DNA of 36,502 nt from Desulfotignum sp. (GTDB lineage: Bacteria > Desulfobacterota > Desulfobacteria > Desulfobacterales > Desulfobacteraceae). The notes under the pieces are model-generated. The model was not told the DNA's origin. It made no database searches and was given only the letters and a program-made list of their open reading frames with translations. Shown in pieces: positions 22,805 through 30,401 of the stretch (position 1 is its first letter; each line of letters opens with the position of its first letter). Both the position numbers and the translations under genes were made by a program. Location: the NCBI GenBank assembly GCA_011390335.1, contig JAABSO010000038.1:1-36502 (forward strand), given 5' to 3'.

Positions 22805-23444
22805 CAAAACCGCCGGATATCACGCCATGGCACCGGCAGGCCGTAGCCACCAAACATGTTCCATGGTGCATGCCGATCCTGTCAGCCAGGTCAAACAGGT
22901 CTGCCGGCGCATACCCCCCTACCCCCGGCCCGAGCTGGCGGCTTTGAATCACAAAGGGAATGATATCTTGAACATCGAGTTCAGCGATGACCTCAAACAT
23001 ATCGGGCTTCCTGGATTTTCCGGTCATCGTGCACCGGTCGTCCGGTTCAAGGCAGTTTGGGGGGCACAAAAAATCGGCATGGCTCACATAGATCTGGCTG
23101 GCTGATCCCCGCATGGAGTTAGGCAGGTGACATGCGATCTCATCAGGCAAGGGCCAGGATAAAAGGCGGTCCTTTCCCAGTCTCAGTCGGCACCACTCCC
23201 AGGCCAGGTGCACGGGCACTGCCGGCACCACCCAGTCCGGTCCCCTGTCACGGGTCATCCGGCTGAAAAGAAAATCCGCCCCGTCTCCCGCATAAATTTT
23301 GCATTCCAGAGATTGTGCCTTTTCCAGACACTGCCTGTCCAAATCCACCAGGGTTACTGCAAAGGATGGATGGGTCTGTTTGATGAGCCAATCTGCCGCC
23401 CTGAGCCCGAACCTGCCGCCCCCAATGATCCATACATGCTTCAT
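22797..23444 (-). CDS. Rossmann-fold NAD(P)-binding (TrkA-N-like) protein of unknown function
   Basis: 215 residues. The N-terminus is a dinucleotide-binding loop, VWIIGGGRFGLRAADWL, followed by an acidic strand end LVDLDRQCLEKA and YAGDGADFL, the pattern of TrkA-N and related NAD-binding domains. The C-terminal half has a cysteine-containing segment, CPPNCLEPDDRCTMTGKSR (about residues 127-145), that could bind a metal or cluster; later cysteines occur near the end (CLVATACRCHG). No catalytic role can be assigned. It is the last gene in line with the dehydrogenase operon, 53 bases after the lipoate-ligase-like gene. The start has only a weak AGGAT site. Confidence 0.7.
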   Translation of the reverse strand: MKHVWIIGGGRFGLRAADWLIKQTHPSFAVTLVDLDRQCLEKAQSLECKIYAGDGADFLFSRMTRDRGPDWVVPAVPVHLAWEWCRLRLGKDRLLSWPLPDEIACHLPNSMRGSASQIYVSHADFLCPPNCLEPDDRCTMTGKSRKPDMFEVIAELDVQDIIPFVIQSRQLGPGVGGYAPADLFDLADRIGMHHGTCLVATACRCHGVISGGFVK

Positions 23445-23497
23445 GTCAGGGTTATCCTATGAATCTGTGGTTTTTGTCAAGAAAACTGGCAGGCCAT

Positions 23498-24139
23498 TCA
23501 CCCAGGATTCAGTTGCAAATATTTACTTAGCCCGGCGGAAAAGTCCGCCGGGCTAAGTCCGGGAAAGGCCCGGTCCAGACGGGTGACAAATTCGCTGTGT
23601 GGGCGACGGTTCCGGTAGGAAGGTTCTCTGGGGGGATGTTCCAGGTACCGGTCCATGTCATCCAGATCGGTGGATACCAACACAGATGCGGTGTAATAAG
23701 CCAGGCCCTTGGAGCGGTAAAAACTGGAGCCGCCCACCTTGCGGTTTCCCAGCACCAGATCGGAAATTCCGTCCTGACAGATCCCTGTCAGACCCATGGA
23801 AGCACATCCCTGTATCACCAGGTTGTTACAGAAGTTAAACAGGCGCTGGATACCGTCAAACCCTTCTGCCGGCAGGGCCATGGACACGATGAGGGTGCCG
23901 GGATCCAGGAAAACGGCACATCCCCCGCCCTTCCGGCGGAACACCGGGATGTTGTCATCCCTGCACAAGGGCATCCGGATCTCTTTGTCCAGGTCACTGC
24001 CCCGACCCGCCACCACGGCCGGGAAAGCAAAAGGATACACGGCAACCTTCGGTTGTCCGGTTTCTTTGACCTTTGTCAGCAGGTCCCGGTCAAATTCATA
24101 GGTTCTGACACGGGGGGACAATGCCGGATCCGGTTTCAT
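23498..24139 (-). CDS. Lipoate-protein ligase A family protein
   Basis: 213 residues of the biotin/lipoate ligase (BPL_LplA_LipB) fold. Visible: FPAVVAGRGSD, the RRKGGGCAVFLDPGTLIVSM loop that holds the lipoyl-adenylate, and SDLVLGNRKVGGSSFYRS with the catalytic lysine. It lacks the separate C-terminal accessory domain of E. coli LplA, so it may be a lipoyl or octanoyl transferase, or need a partner. It starts four bases after lpd and sits in the operon whose E2 needs lipoylation, which fits that target. Its last codons lie in a 15-base-pair perfect hairpin (23525-23558). Confidence 0.88.
   Translation of the reverse strand: MKPDPALSPRVRTYEFDRDLLTKVKETGQPKVAVYPFAFPAVVAGRGSDLDKEIRMPLCRDDNIPVFRRKGGGCAVFLDPGTLIVSMALPAEGFDGIQRLFNFCNNLVIQGCASMGLTGICQDGISDLVLGNRKVGGSSFYRSKGLAYYTASVLVSTDLDDMDRYLEHPPREPSYRNRRPHSEFVTRLDRAFPGLSPADFSAGLSKYLQLNPG
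23525..23558 (-). repeat. Perfect 15-bp hairpin inside the end of the lipoate-ligase-like gene
   Basis: ACTTAGCCCGGCGGA (23525-23539) and TCCGCCGGGCTAAGT (23544-23558) are exact reverse complements with a four-base loop. It is translated, giving a near-symmetric GLSPADFSAGLS just before the C-terminus. No T run follows on either strand, so it is not a standard terminator. Confidence 0.85.
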
Positions 24140-24143
24140 GGCA

Positions 24144-25568
24144 TCACCGGCTTTTTTTCATCAGATGGACTGATCCGGTCCTGGCGGTTTCCGCCGCCTC
24201 CATGATGGCTTCGGAAAAGGTGGGATGGGGGTGGATGCTGACGATGAGATCCTCGAGGCAGGCTCCCATTTCAATGGCCAGATTGCCTTCGGCAATGAGT
24301 TCCGAGGCATGCTCTCCCACAATGGCCATGCCCAGAATGCGTTCAGAATCCGGATCTGACAAAATTTTCACAAACCCCCGGGTTTTGTCCACACTCTTTG
24401 CCCGTCCCAGGGCGGTGAGGGGAAATTTTCCCACATTCACGGTAAGTTTTTTTTCCTTTGCACGGGTTTCCGTCAGACCGGTCCAGGCGATTTCCGGGCT
24501 GGTAAACAATACCGCCGGCACACTGACATTGTCATAGGCCGATTTTTTGCCGGCAATAACCTCGGCCGCCACCCTGCCCTGGCGCCCGGCCTTGTGGGCC
24601 AGGGCAGGGCCTGCCACCACATCGCCGATAGCAAAAATATGGGGCAAAGAGGTTCTGCACTGGTCATCGACAGCAATCCGCCCGCTGTCATCCATGCCAA
24701 TACCCAGGGTAGAAAGCCCCAAGTCTTCTGTGTCGGGCCGGCGGCCGGTGGCGGCCAGCACCCGGGTAAAGGTATCGGTGACATCCCCTTTTTTGGTTGC
24801 CATATCCACCTGGAACCCCTGGTCCTGTTTTGTGATCTTTGTGACCCGGGAATCGGTATAAATGGCTGCAAACTGCTTTTCGCACTTCCTGAGCACCACC
24901 TGAACCAGGTCCTTGTCTGCGGCGGCCAGAAGCTGCGGGGAAAATTCCACCAGGGTCACCCGGCTGCCCAGCCCGGCATAGGCCTGACCGATCTCAAGCC
25001 CGATATACCCGCCGCCGATCACCAGCAAAGACTCCGGGATCTCTGGCACCTCCAGGGCCTGTGCCGATGTCCATACTCCCTGGTCAAATCCTGTTTCCAG
25101 CCCTTCGGGCAGCTCATTGATCCGGGAGCCTGTGGCAATGACCGCATTTTTGAACCGCACAATGGTGTTGGCCCCGTCCACATACACCTGGTCGGGCTGG
25201 ATGAAACGGGCATGGCCGTGAACCAGTTCAATGTCGCGGTTTTCCACCAGCCGGGCCACCCCGTCGGACAGATCCTTCACAGTGGACCGGATATATGCGG
25301 CCAGCTTTTTGGCATCAAAACCGATCTCTTTGTACACAATGCCCATGTCCCCGGCCTCTTTGACACTGTTGGCGGTATTCACCACATGGATCAGGGTTTT
25401 GGAGGGAATGCATCCCTGGGTGAGGCATACCCCGCCCAGCTTGTCATCTTCTTCCACCAGCACCACATCCTTTCCCAGGTCTGCGGCATGGATGGCAGCG
25501 GTATACCCCCCCGGACCGCCGCCGATGATCACCACATCGGTATCATAAATCATTTCTCCCACAACCAT
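24144..25568 (-). CDS. lpdA: Dihydrolipoyl dehydrogenase (E3)
   Basis: 474 residues from ATG 25568. E3 re-oxidises the dihydrolipoyl group of E2 using FAD and NAD+. FAD-binding VVIIGGGPGGYTAAIHA is at the N-terminus; the redox disulfide is in GGVCLTQGCIPSKT; the NAD-binding loop is LVIGGGYIGLEIGQAYAGLG; the second FAD motif is IFAIGDVVAGPALAHKA; the C-terminal catalytic pair is in SIHPHPTFSEAIMEA. I prefer ATG 25568, which has AAAGGA seven bases upstream, over ATG 25589, which has none. It lies 26 bases after the E2 gene. Confidence 0.96.
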   Translation of the reverse strand: MVVGEMIYDTDVVIIGGGPGGYTAAIHAADLGKDVVLVEEDDKLGGVCLTQGCIPSKTLIHVVNTANSVKEAGDMGIVYKEIGFDAKKLAAYIRSTVKDLSDGVARLVENRDIELVHGHARFIQPDQVYVDGANTIVRFKNAVIATGSRINELPEGLETGFDQGVWTSAQALEVPEIPESLLVIGGGYIGLEIGQAYAGLGSRVTLVEFSPQLLAAADKDLVQVVLRKCEKQFAAIYTDSRVTKITKQDQGFQVDMATKKGDVTDTFTRVLAATGRRPDTEDLGLSTLGIGMDDSGRIAVDDQCRTSLPHIFAIGDVVAGPALAHKAGRQGRVAAEVIAGKKSAYDNVSVPAVLFTSPEIAWTGLTETRAKEKKLTVNVGKFPLTALGRAKSVDKTRGFVKILSDPDSERILGMAIVGEHASELIAEGNLAIEMGACLEDLIVSIHPHPTFSEAIMEAAETARTGSVHLMKKSR

Positions 25569-25594
25569 TGCCCTGTCCTTTCGCTGCATTTGTT

Positions 25595-27031
25595 TCAGAT
25601 ATGTGCCATGAACACCATGGGATCTTCCAGCATCTCAACAAGATCTCTGACAAACCGGGCTGCCTGGGCACCATCCGCCACCCGGTGGTCAAAGCACAGG
25701 GTCAGGGGCAGCATTTGGCGTATCTTGATCTCATTGTCTTTTACCACCGGTTTTTTCGCCACCCGGCCCATGCCCAGAATAGCGGATTCCGGATAATTGA
25801 TGATGGGCAGCACATTAGTGCCGCCGATAGCCCCCACATTGGTCACGGAAAAAGTCCCGCCGGTCAGGTTCTCCACCTGGATCTCACCTTTTTTCGCCTG
25901 TTGTGCCAGGTGCCGGATGCGCAGACCCAAAACTGCCAGGCTATGCTGATCAGCATCCTGAATCACCGGCACCAGCAGTCCCCTGGGGGTTTCTGCGGCA
26001 AATCCGATGTGGAAAAATTTTTTTTGGATAATCTGCATGCTGTCTGTATCCACGCTGGCATTGAATGCCGGATATTTTTTGAGCAGGCCGGCCGCCGCCT
26101 TGATCACAAATGCCATCAACGTCAGATGTCCGTTTTGTTCCTGTGTGTCATCATTATTGTGTCTGCCCTGTGTTTTATCGTTATATGCCCGGCGCAGGGT
26201 TTCCAGCTCTGTGACATCTGCCTCATCCATGTGGGCCACATGGGGCACCAATATAGAAGATGTCACGGTCCTGGCAGCGGTTTTTTTCCGCACAGAGCGC
26301 ATGGGGATCTTTTCCACAGGGCCCTGGGCCGCAAAATCCGGCATCGGTGACAGGGTCAGAAACGGGATACCGGATGCCCGGGCCATATCGTTTTTCGAAG
26401 CTGCATCCCTGGAAGCGGTTCTGTTTTCAACGGTTTTAGCTGTTTTAGAAGAATGTTTTGCCGAACCATCTGAACCAGCCGCAGCATCGGTACCATGTGT
26501 ATCATATTTTAACAGATCATCAGCCGTGACCCGGCCGCCGGGACCGGTGGCCGGCACCTGGTTGATATCGATATCCATTTCCCTGGCCAGACGCCGCACA
26601 GCCGGTGCGGCAATGGCTTTGGCCTGGGGGTCCTGATTTTCTGCTACAGTGTCAGCGGTTTTGGCGTCCTGGCTGTCCTGTTTGTTTTCTTCCTTGTTCC
26701 GCCCCTCTTTGTTCCGCCTTTCTTTATTCCGTCCCTCTTTGTCCGGCATCTTGAATGACGAAGCATCAGCCTCGGCGGTATTGGTCTCAGGGGACCCATC
26801 TGTCTCAATGGTCACCAGCACCTGGCCCACCTGGACCATATCCCCGGGCTGGGCCCCGAGCGTGTGAATGACCCCGGTTTTCGGGGAAGGGATGGTCACG
26901 GCGGCCTTGTCGGTTTCCATATCGCACAGCGGATCATCTTCTTTAATCCGGTCTTTTTCCTGCACATGCCACAAAAGCAGTTCCCCTTCCTGGATGCCCT
27001 CCCCCAGGTCCGGCAGTTTGAATTCATACAT
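25595..27031 (-). CDS. 2-oxoacid dehydrogenase E2 (dihydrolipoamide acyltransferase)
   Basis: 478 residues. Domains in order: one lipoyl domain (1-78, lysine to be lipoylated in DMETDKAAVTIPSP), a long charged linker with a short tandem repeat (about 92-125), the E1/E3-binding domain (about 140-175, PAVRRLAREMDIDINQVPATG), a second linker, and the catalytic core (about 235-478) ending with the active-site DHRVADGAQAARF. It transfers the acyl group from E1 to CoA and forms the core of the complex. Probably the pyruvate dehydrogenase acetyltransferase (pdhC), but branched-chain acyl specificity cannot be excluded by eye. ATG 27031 follows AAGGAG. Confidence 0.94.
   Translation of the reverse strand: MYEFKLPDLGEGIQEGELLLWHVQEKDRIKEDDPLCDMETDKAAVTIPSPKTGVIHTLGAQPGDMVQVGQVLVTIETDGSPETNTAEADASSFKMPDKEGRNKERRNKEGRNKEENKQDSQDAKTADTVAENQDPQAKAIAAPAVRRLAREMDIDINQVPATGPGGRVTADDLLKYDTHGTDAAAGSDGSAKHSSKTAKTVENRTASRDAASKNDMARASGIPFLTLSPMPDFAAQGPVEKIPMRSVRKKTAARTVTSSILVPHVAHMDEADVTELETLRRAYNDKTQGRHNNDDTQEQNGHLTLMAFVIKAAAGLLKKYPAFNASVDTDSMQIIQKKFFHIGFAAETPRGLLVPVIQDADQHSLAVLGLRIRHLAQQAKKGEIQVENLTGGTFSVTNVGAIGGTNVLPIINYPESAILGMGRVAKKPVVKDNEIKIRQMLPLTLCFDHRVADGAQAARFVRDLVEMLEDPMVFMAHI
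26693..26742 (-). repeat. 15-bp tandem repeat in the E2 linker
   Basis: Three full 15-base units with minor changes, plus part of a fourth, encode repeated five-residue blocks of the type E-(G/R)-R-N-K. It lengthens the flexible linker after the lipoyl domain and may vary in copy number between strains. Confidence 0.75.
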
Positions 27032-27041
27032 GGGTTTCTCC

Positions 27042-28022
27042 TTAAAAATTCACGGTCTCTGTGATGGCCTGGTCGATGTCGGAAACCTTTGGCATGTAAA
27101 ACTGTTCTCTGGCAAACAGGGGCATGACCACATCAGCCATGGTCACCCGTTTCACCGGGGCCTCCAGATACATCAGGGCCTGGTCATTGATCACTGCAAT
27201 GATTTCCGATGCCGGGCCGAATGACTGCTGGGCCTCCTGGACCACCACGCACCTTCCGGTTTTTTTGACAGAGGTCACAATGGTATCGACATCCATGGGG
27301 GAGATGGTCAACAGATCAATCACTTCCGGCTGAAAACCGGTTTTGGATTTCACCGCTTCCACCGCCTTGATTGTATCTCTCATCATGGCACCCCAGGAAA
27401 TGATGGTAATATCCTTGCCTGTCTCCACCACATGGGCCTTTCCGATTGAAAAGGCGTTTTTCTCCTTGTCCACCGCTTCTTTGAACGACCGATAGGACCG
27501 CTTGGGTTCCATGAACACCACCGGGTCCGGATCCTGAATGGCGGCTGTGAGCAAAGGCCCGGCATTGGCCGGGGAGGAGGGTATCACCACCTTGACCCCG
27601 GCAGTATGTGCCCAGTACACCTCCTTGCTTTCCGAATGGTGCTCCAGGGCACGGACCCCGCCGCCATAGGGCATTCTCACCACCAGGGGCACCGTGAACC
27701 GGCCACGGGAACGGGTGCGCATCCGGGAGGCATTGCCCTCCAGCTGGTGCATCATGAGATAGGAAAAACCGGAAAACTGCATCTCCACCACCGGCTTGAG
27801 CCCGGCAATGGCCATGCCGATGGCGGCACCAAGAATGGCGGACTCGGCAATGGGGGTATCCATAACCCGTTTTCTGCCGAATTTCTCGAACAATCCGTCA
27901 GTCACCCGGAACACACCGCCGTTTATTCCCACATCTTCTCCCATGACAAGAACGGTATCATCTGATGCCATGATGTCGTGCAGGGCCGTGTTCAGGGATG
28001 TTACCATATTAATTTTGGCCAT
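27042..28022 (-). CDS. pdhB: 2-oxoacid (pyruvate-type) dehydrogenase E1, beta subunit
   Basis: 326 residues. Typical segments: VLVMGEDVGINGGVFRVTDGL, RVMDTPIAESAILGAAIGMA, the PYGGGVRALEHHSES region, VVFMEPKRSYRSF, and the C-terminal SVKKTGRCVVVQEAQQSFGPASEI. It pairs with E1 alpha to make the thiamine-diphosphate-dependent decarboxylase. The overall resemblance to the Bacillus-type heterodimeric PDH E1 is strong, hence the symbol, though branched-chain dehydrogenases are close relatives. The start is ATG 28022, with AGGAG seven bases upstream; an earlier ATG at 28073 lies inside E1 alpha. It overlaps the end of E1 alpha by 14 bases. Confidence 0.94.
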   Translation of the reverse strand: MAKINMVTSLNTALHDIMASDDTVLVMGEDVGINGGVFRVTDGLFEKFGRKRVMDTPIAESAILGAAIGMAIAGLKPVVEMQFSGFSYLMMHQLEGNASRMRTRSRGRFTVPLVVRMPYGGGVRALEHHSESKEVYWAHTAGVKVVIPSSPANAGPLLTAAIQDPDPVVFMEPKRSYRSFKEAVDKEKNAFSIGKAHVVETGKDITIISWGAMMRDTIKAVEAVKSKTGFQPEVIDLLTISPMDVDTIVTSVKKTGRCVVVQEAQQSFGPASEIIAVINDQALMYLEAPVKRVTMADVVMPLFAREQFYMPKVSDIDQAITETVNF

Positions 28023-29106
28023 TTTCCTTCTCCTTTCCCAGCCGTGCCAGAAACCGGGTCCGCTGCGCTTCAATCACAGCTTCTTTTGTGCCGAACACAT
28101 GGTCAAACGGAACATCCGGCGCAAACGGCTCCCGGGATTCAAACGCCTGGACAGCCGCATCTATCTGTGCTTTGCAGTCTTCTTCCAGCTGTTTTTGAAG
28201 GTCCTCATCCCAGATCCCTTTTTCCATGAGATATGCTTTGAAACGGACCAGGGGATCTTTTGCTTCCCAGGCCGTCACCTCCTCATCGGAGCGGTACCGG
28301 GTGGGATCATCCGCTGTTGTGTGCATGAGCATGCGGAAGGTCACCGCCTCGATCAGGGTGGGGCCTTCATCAGCCCGGGCCCGGTCCACCGCTTCCTTGA
28401 CCGCCTGGTACACGGACAGGGCATCGTTACCGTCCACCTGGATGCCGGGAATGCCGTAGGCAAGGGCTTTCTGGGCAATGGTCCGGGATTTTGTCTGGAT
28501 TTTCAGCGGCGTGGAGATGGCATACTGGTTGTTCTGGCACAAAAAGATCACGGGTGCGTTGAGCACCGCAGCAAAGTTCAAGGCTTCATGAAAATCGCCT
28601 TCCGAGGTGGCCCCGTCCCCGAATATGGCCAGGACCACGGTGTCTTTTTCTCCTTTGTATTGGGAGGCATAAGCCAAACCCACGGCGTGTGGCAACTGGG
28701 ACGCCAGTACGATGGATATCGGTAGGGTCCGGTCGTTATTTTCGTTGACATTGCCCTCTTCCCAGCCGTTGAACAACAGCAGAGAATTTTCCAGGGTTTC
28801 CCCCCGCATCAGGCGGGCCCCCAGTTCCCGGTAGGACCCCACGAACCAGTCGGTTTCTTTCAGCGCAAGGATGGGGGCGCAGGACGCTGCCTCCTGGCCC
28901 TTGTTCACCGGAATCGTCCCCAGCCGCCCCTGGCGCTGGAGATTGAGCATTCTGGCATCCGCCATTCTGGACAGGGTCATGGCCAGGTAGAGTTTTTTTA
29001 GGTCATCTTTGCTCAGGTCCGGTTCCAGATCCGAATCCACCTTTCCATTTTCATCCAGGATATGCAGCTGTTTTATACTGAAATCATCAATGGTTTTTAA
29101 CGGCAT
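28009..29106 (-). CDS. pdhA: 2-oxoacid (pyruvate-type) dehydrogenase E1, alpha subunit
   Basis: 365 residues, the usual length. The thiamine-diphosphate motif runs from FGDGATSEGDFHEALNFAA to CQNNQYAIST; the N-terminal RMADARMLNLQRQGRLGT and the loop HTTADDPTRYRSDEEV, which is phosphorylated in the mitochondrial homologues, are also clear. Start ATG 29106 follows AGGAGG by five bases; a longer frame to 29214 has no site and runs into the preceding gene. Second gene of the operon, 49 bases after the DsrC-like gene. Confidence 0.95.
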   Translation of the reverse strand: MPLKTIDDFSIKQLHILDENGKVDSDLEPDLSKDDLKKLYLAMTLSRMADARMLNLQRQGRLGTIPVNKGQEAASCAPILALKETDWFVGSYRELGARLMRGETLENSLLLFNGWEEGNVNENNDRTLPISIVLASQLPHAVGLAYASQYKGEKDTVVLAIFGDGATSEGDFHEALNFAAVLNAPVIFLCQNNQYAISTPLKIQTKSRTIAQKALAYGIPGIQVDGNDALSVYQAVKEAVDRARADEGPTLIEAVTFRMLMHTTADDPTRYRSDEEVTAWEAKDPLVRFKAYLMEKGIWDEDLQKQLEEDCKAQIDAAVQAFESREPFAPDVPFDHVFGTKEAVIEAQRTRFLARLGKEKENGQN

Positions 29107-29155
29107 CTTACCCTCCTTTTTCCGGCTGTTACGGCTGCGGCAGCGGGGAAAGCTT

Positions 29156-29494
29156 TTATCCTGTAGTCCTGATCTTGGCAAACACCTCGGGTGTGGGCTT
29201 GGGGAGACCGGCAACCTTCCATGCTTTTACCGGATCGGGAAACTGTTCATAGTTGCACGCTTTGGGCTGCCCCACATTTTTGCACACCGCCCTGAGAATG
29301 GGAAACGCCTCAAACTTCTCATAATAATTTCGCATGAACTTGATAATCTCCATACGCTCGGTGCTCAAGGGGCATTCATCATCAATGCCTTCTTTTTCCG
29401 CCAGCGCGCATGCGATCTCCTCGGTCCAGGAACGAAAATCCTTGAGATAGCCTTCTTCGTCCAGATGCATTTCAAGATCCTGGGTGTTTACCAT
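29156..29494 (-). CDS. DsrC/TusE-family protein lacking the C-terminal redox cysteines
   Basis: 112 residues. The fold markers of DsrC/TusE are present: DEEGYLKDFRSWTEEIACALA, IIKFMRNYYEKFEAFPILRAV, and the C-terminal arm VAGLPKPTPE. In sulfur-transfer DsrC, one cysteine lies before this arm (GACKMAGLPKPT) and a second is the penultimate residue. Here the first is W92 and the arm ends in an eight-residue extension without cysteine, so it cannot form the DsrC trisulfide. Three other cysteines (C41, C71, C80) are elsewhere, plus C29. Such cysteine-less members have been proposed to be regulatory rather than sulfur carriers. ATG 29494 has a perfect AGGAGGTG site. It heads the dehydrogenase operon. 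Confidence 0.88.
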   Translation of the reverse strand: MVNTQDLEMHLDEEGYLKDFRSWTEEIACALAEKEGIDDECPLSTERMEIIKFMRNYYEKFEAFPILRAVCKNVGQPKACNYEQFPDPVKAWKVAGLPKPTPEVFAKIRTTG

Positions 29495-29546
29495 GGGTCA
29501 CCTCCTGATATCGGGTTTATATATGGTAGATTATCACCATGAAATT

Positions 29547-29575
29547 ATCATAAGCATCAAATTGTTCCTGTAAAG
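29547..29575 (-). promoter_or_regulatory. Promoter candidate for the DsrC-like/dehydrogenase operon
   Basis: Minus strand: TTTACA (29575-29570), 17-base spacer, TATGAT (29552-29547), about 50 bases before the DsrC-like ATG. The remainder of the 300-base divergent gap (29576-29730) shows no further gene or clear structure. Confidence 0.5.
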
Positions 29576-29730
29576 CACTCACTCTATAAGGCTTGCATAA
29601 CTTCTTCTGTGGCCAATAATATTCGGGCAGTTTTTCACCTGCGTCAGCCCGGGGCAACACAATCTGTAATGTCCAGCAGCAGGCCCGGACAAAATCCTCA
29701 CAAACTGCCTTTATTATTTTTTTCAGGCCA

Positions 29731-29759
29731 TTGAGTTCGGGTGAAAATTTCTTTATATT
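29731..29759 (+). promoter_or_regulatory. Promoter candidate for the DUF3786-jet unit
   Basis: TTGAGT (29731-29736), a 17-base spacer and TATATT (29754-29759), about 35 bases before the DUF3786 ATG. No comparable promoter was seen between that gene and jetA, which start only four bases apart. Confidence 0.5.
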
Positions 29760-29794
29760 CACAAAATACCGGAAATCTTTAAGGAGTACCCGAT

Positions 29795-30397
29795 ATGACG
29801 GACAACTACGCAAAAATCGTTCAGGACAATTTGAAAAAACTGTACAACAACCTGCCCCGGGATCTGGACCAGCGCCTTGCAGCCGCCCGGGACGGGGACC
29901 GGTTCATGTTTGATGCCTTTGGAGAACCCTGTGTCATCGCACCGGACCGCATCACCCTGGGAACAGAAACCGCTCCTTCCATCCTGGGAATTCTGATCTC
30001 CCTGTACGCCCTGCATGCCGGCACTGACATTTGTATGCCGACCCCCTTCCGGGCGTTCAAGGAATTTGAGGACAGCATGCCCTATGCCGGGGCCTTTGCC
30101 ACCCATACCGAACAGGTGCTGGTGCCCCATGTGACGTCAATCAAAAACAGCCTGGAAAAAATTTCCTCTTCCTTAAAGGGAGAAAACCCTCCTGCCGAAA
30201 CGGCAGGGGATATTTCCTTTGTGGTGTACCCGTTGCCCAAAATCGCCCTGTGTTACATTTTATATGAAGCAGACGAGGATTTTCCAGCCGCTGTCACCTG
30301 TCTGTATTCCAGCAATGCCAACCGGTTCATGCCCATGGACGGGCTGGCGGATGTGGGGGAATATACCTCCAAAAAAATCATCGATCTGGCCACCTGA
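29795..30397 (+). CDS. DUF3786 domain protein
   Basis: 200 residues, soluble. The pattern FGEPCVIAPDRITLG, ISLYALHAGTD, then in the C-terminal half FVVYPLPKIALCYILYEADEDFPAAVTCLYSSNANRFMPMDGLADVGEY fits the DUF3786 family, found mainly in anaerobic bacteria and archaea, often beside or fused to Fe-S or corrinoid proteins. Biochemical function is unknown. AAGGAG lies eleven bases before the ATG. Its stop is four bases from the jetA start, so it appears to be the first gene of the Wadjet transcription unit; a role in that system is only a possibility, and chance insertion of jet genes downstream is the alternative. Confidence 0.85.
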   Translation: MTDNYAKIVQDNLKKLYNNLPRDLDQRLAAARDGDRFMFDAFGEPCVIAPDRITLGTETAPSILGILISLYALHAGTDICMPTPFRAFKEFEDSMPYAGAFATHTEQVLVPHVTSIKNSLEKISSSLKGENPPAETAGDISFVVYPLPKIALCYILYEADEDFPAAVTCLYSSNANRFMPMDGLADVGEYTSKKIIDLAT

Positions 30398-30401
30398 TCC
30401 C

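Noticed and set aside
23525..23558. Hairpin considered as an intrinsic terminator for the lipoate-ligase-like gene
   Set aside because: No T-rich stretch follows on either strand and the stem is wholly inside the coding frame.
24594..25796. 400-codon open frame on the plus strand opposite lpdA and E2
   Set aside because: It is antisense to two clear enzyme genes, its translation is rich in His, Gly, Gln and Pro with no fold pattern, and it has no ribosome-binding site. It is a codon-bias shadow.
27796..28725. 309-codon plus-strand frame opposite the E1 genes
   Set aside because: Antisense shadow of the E1 alpha and E1 beta genes; no domain recognised.
29517..29813. 98-codon minus-strand frame in the gap before DUF3786
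   Set aside because: It overlaps both divergent promoter candidates and the DUF3786 start, has no ribosome-binding site, and its product resembles nothing.
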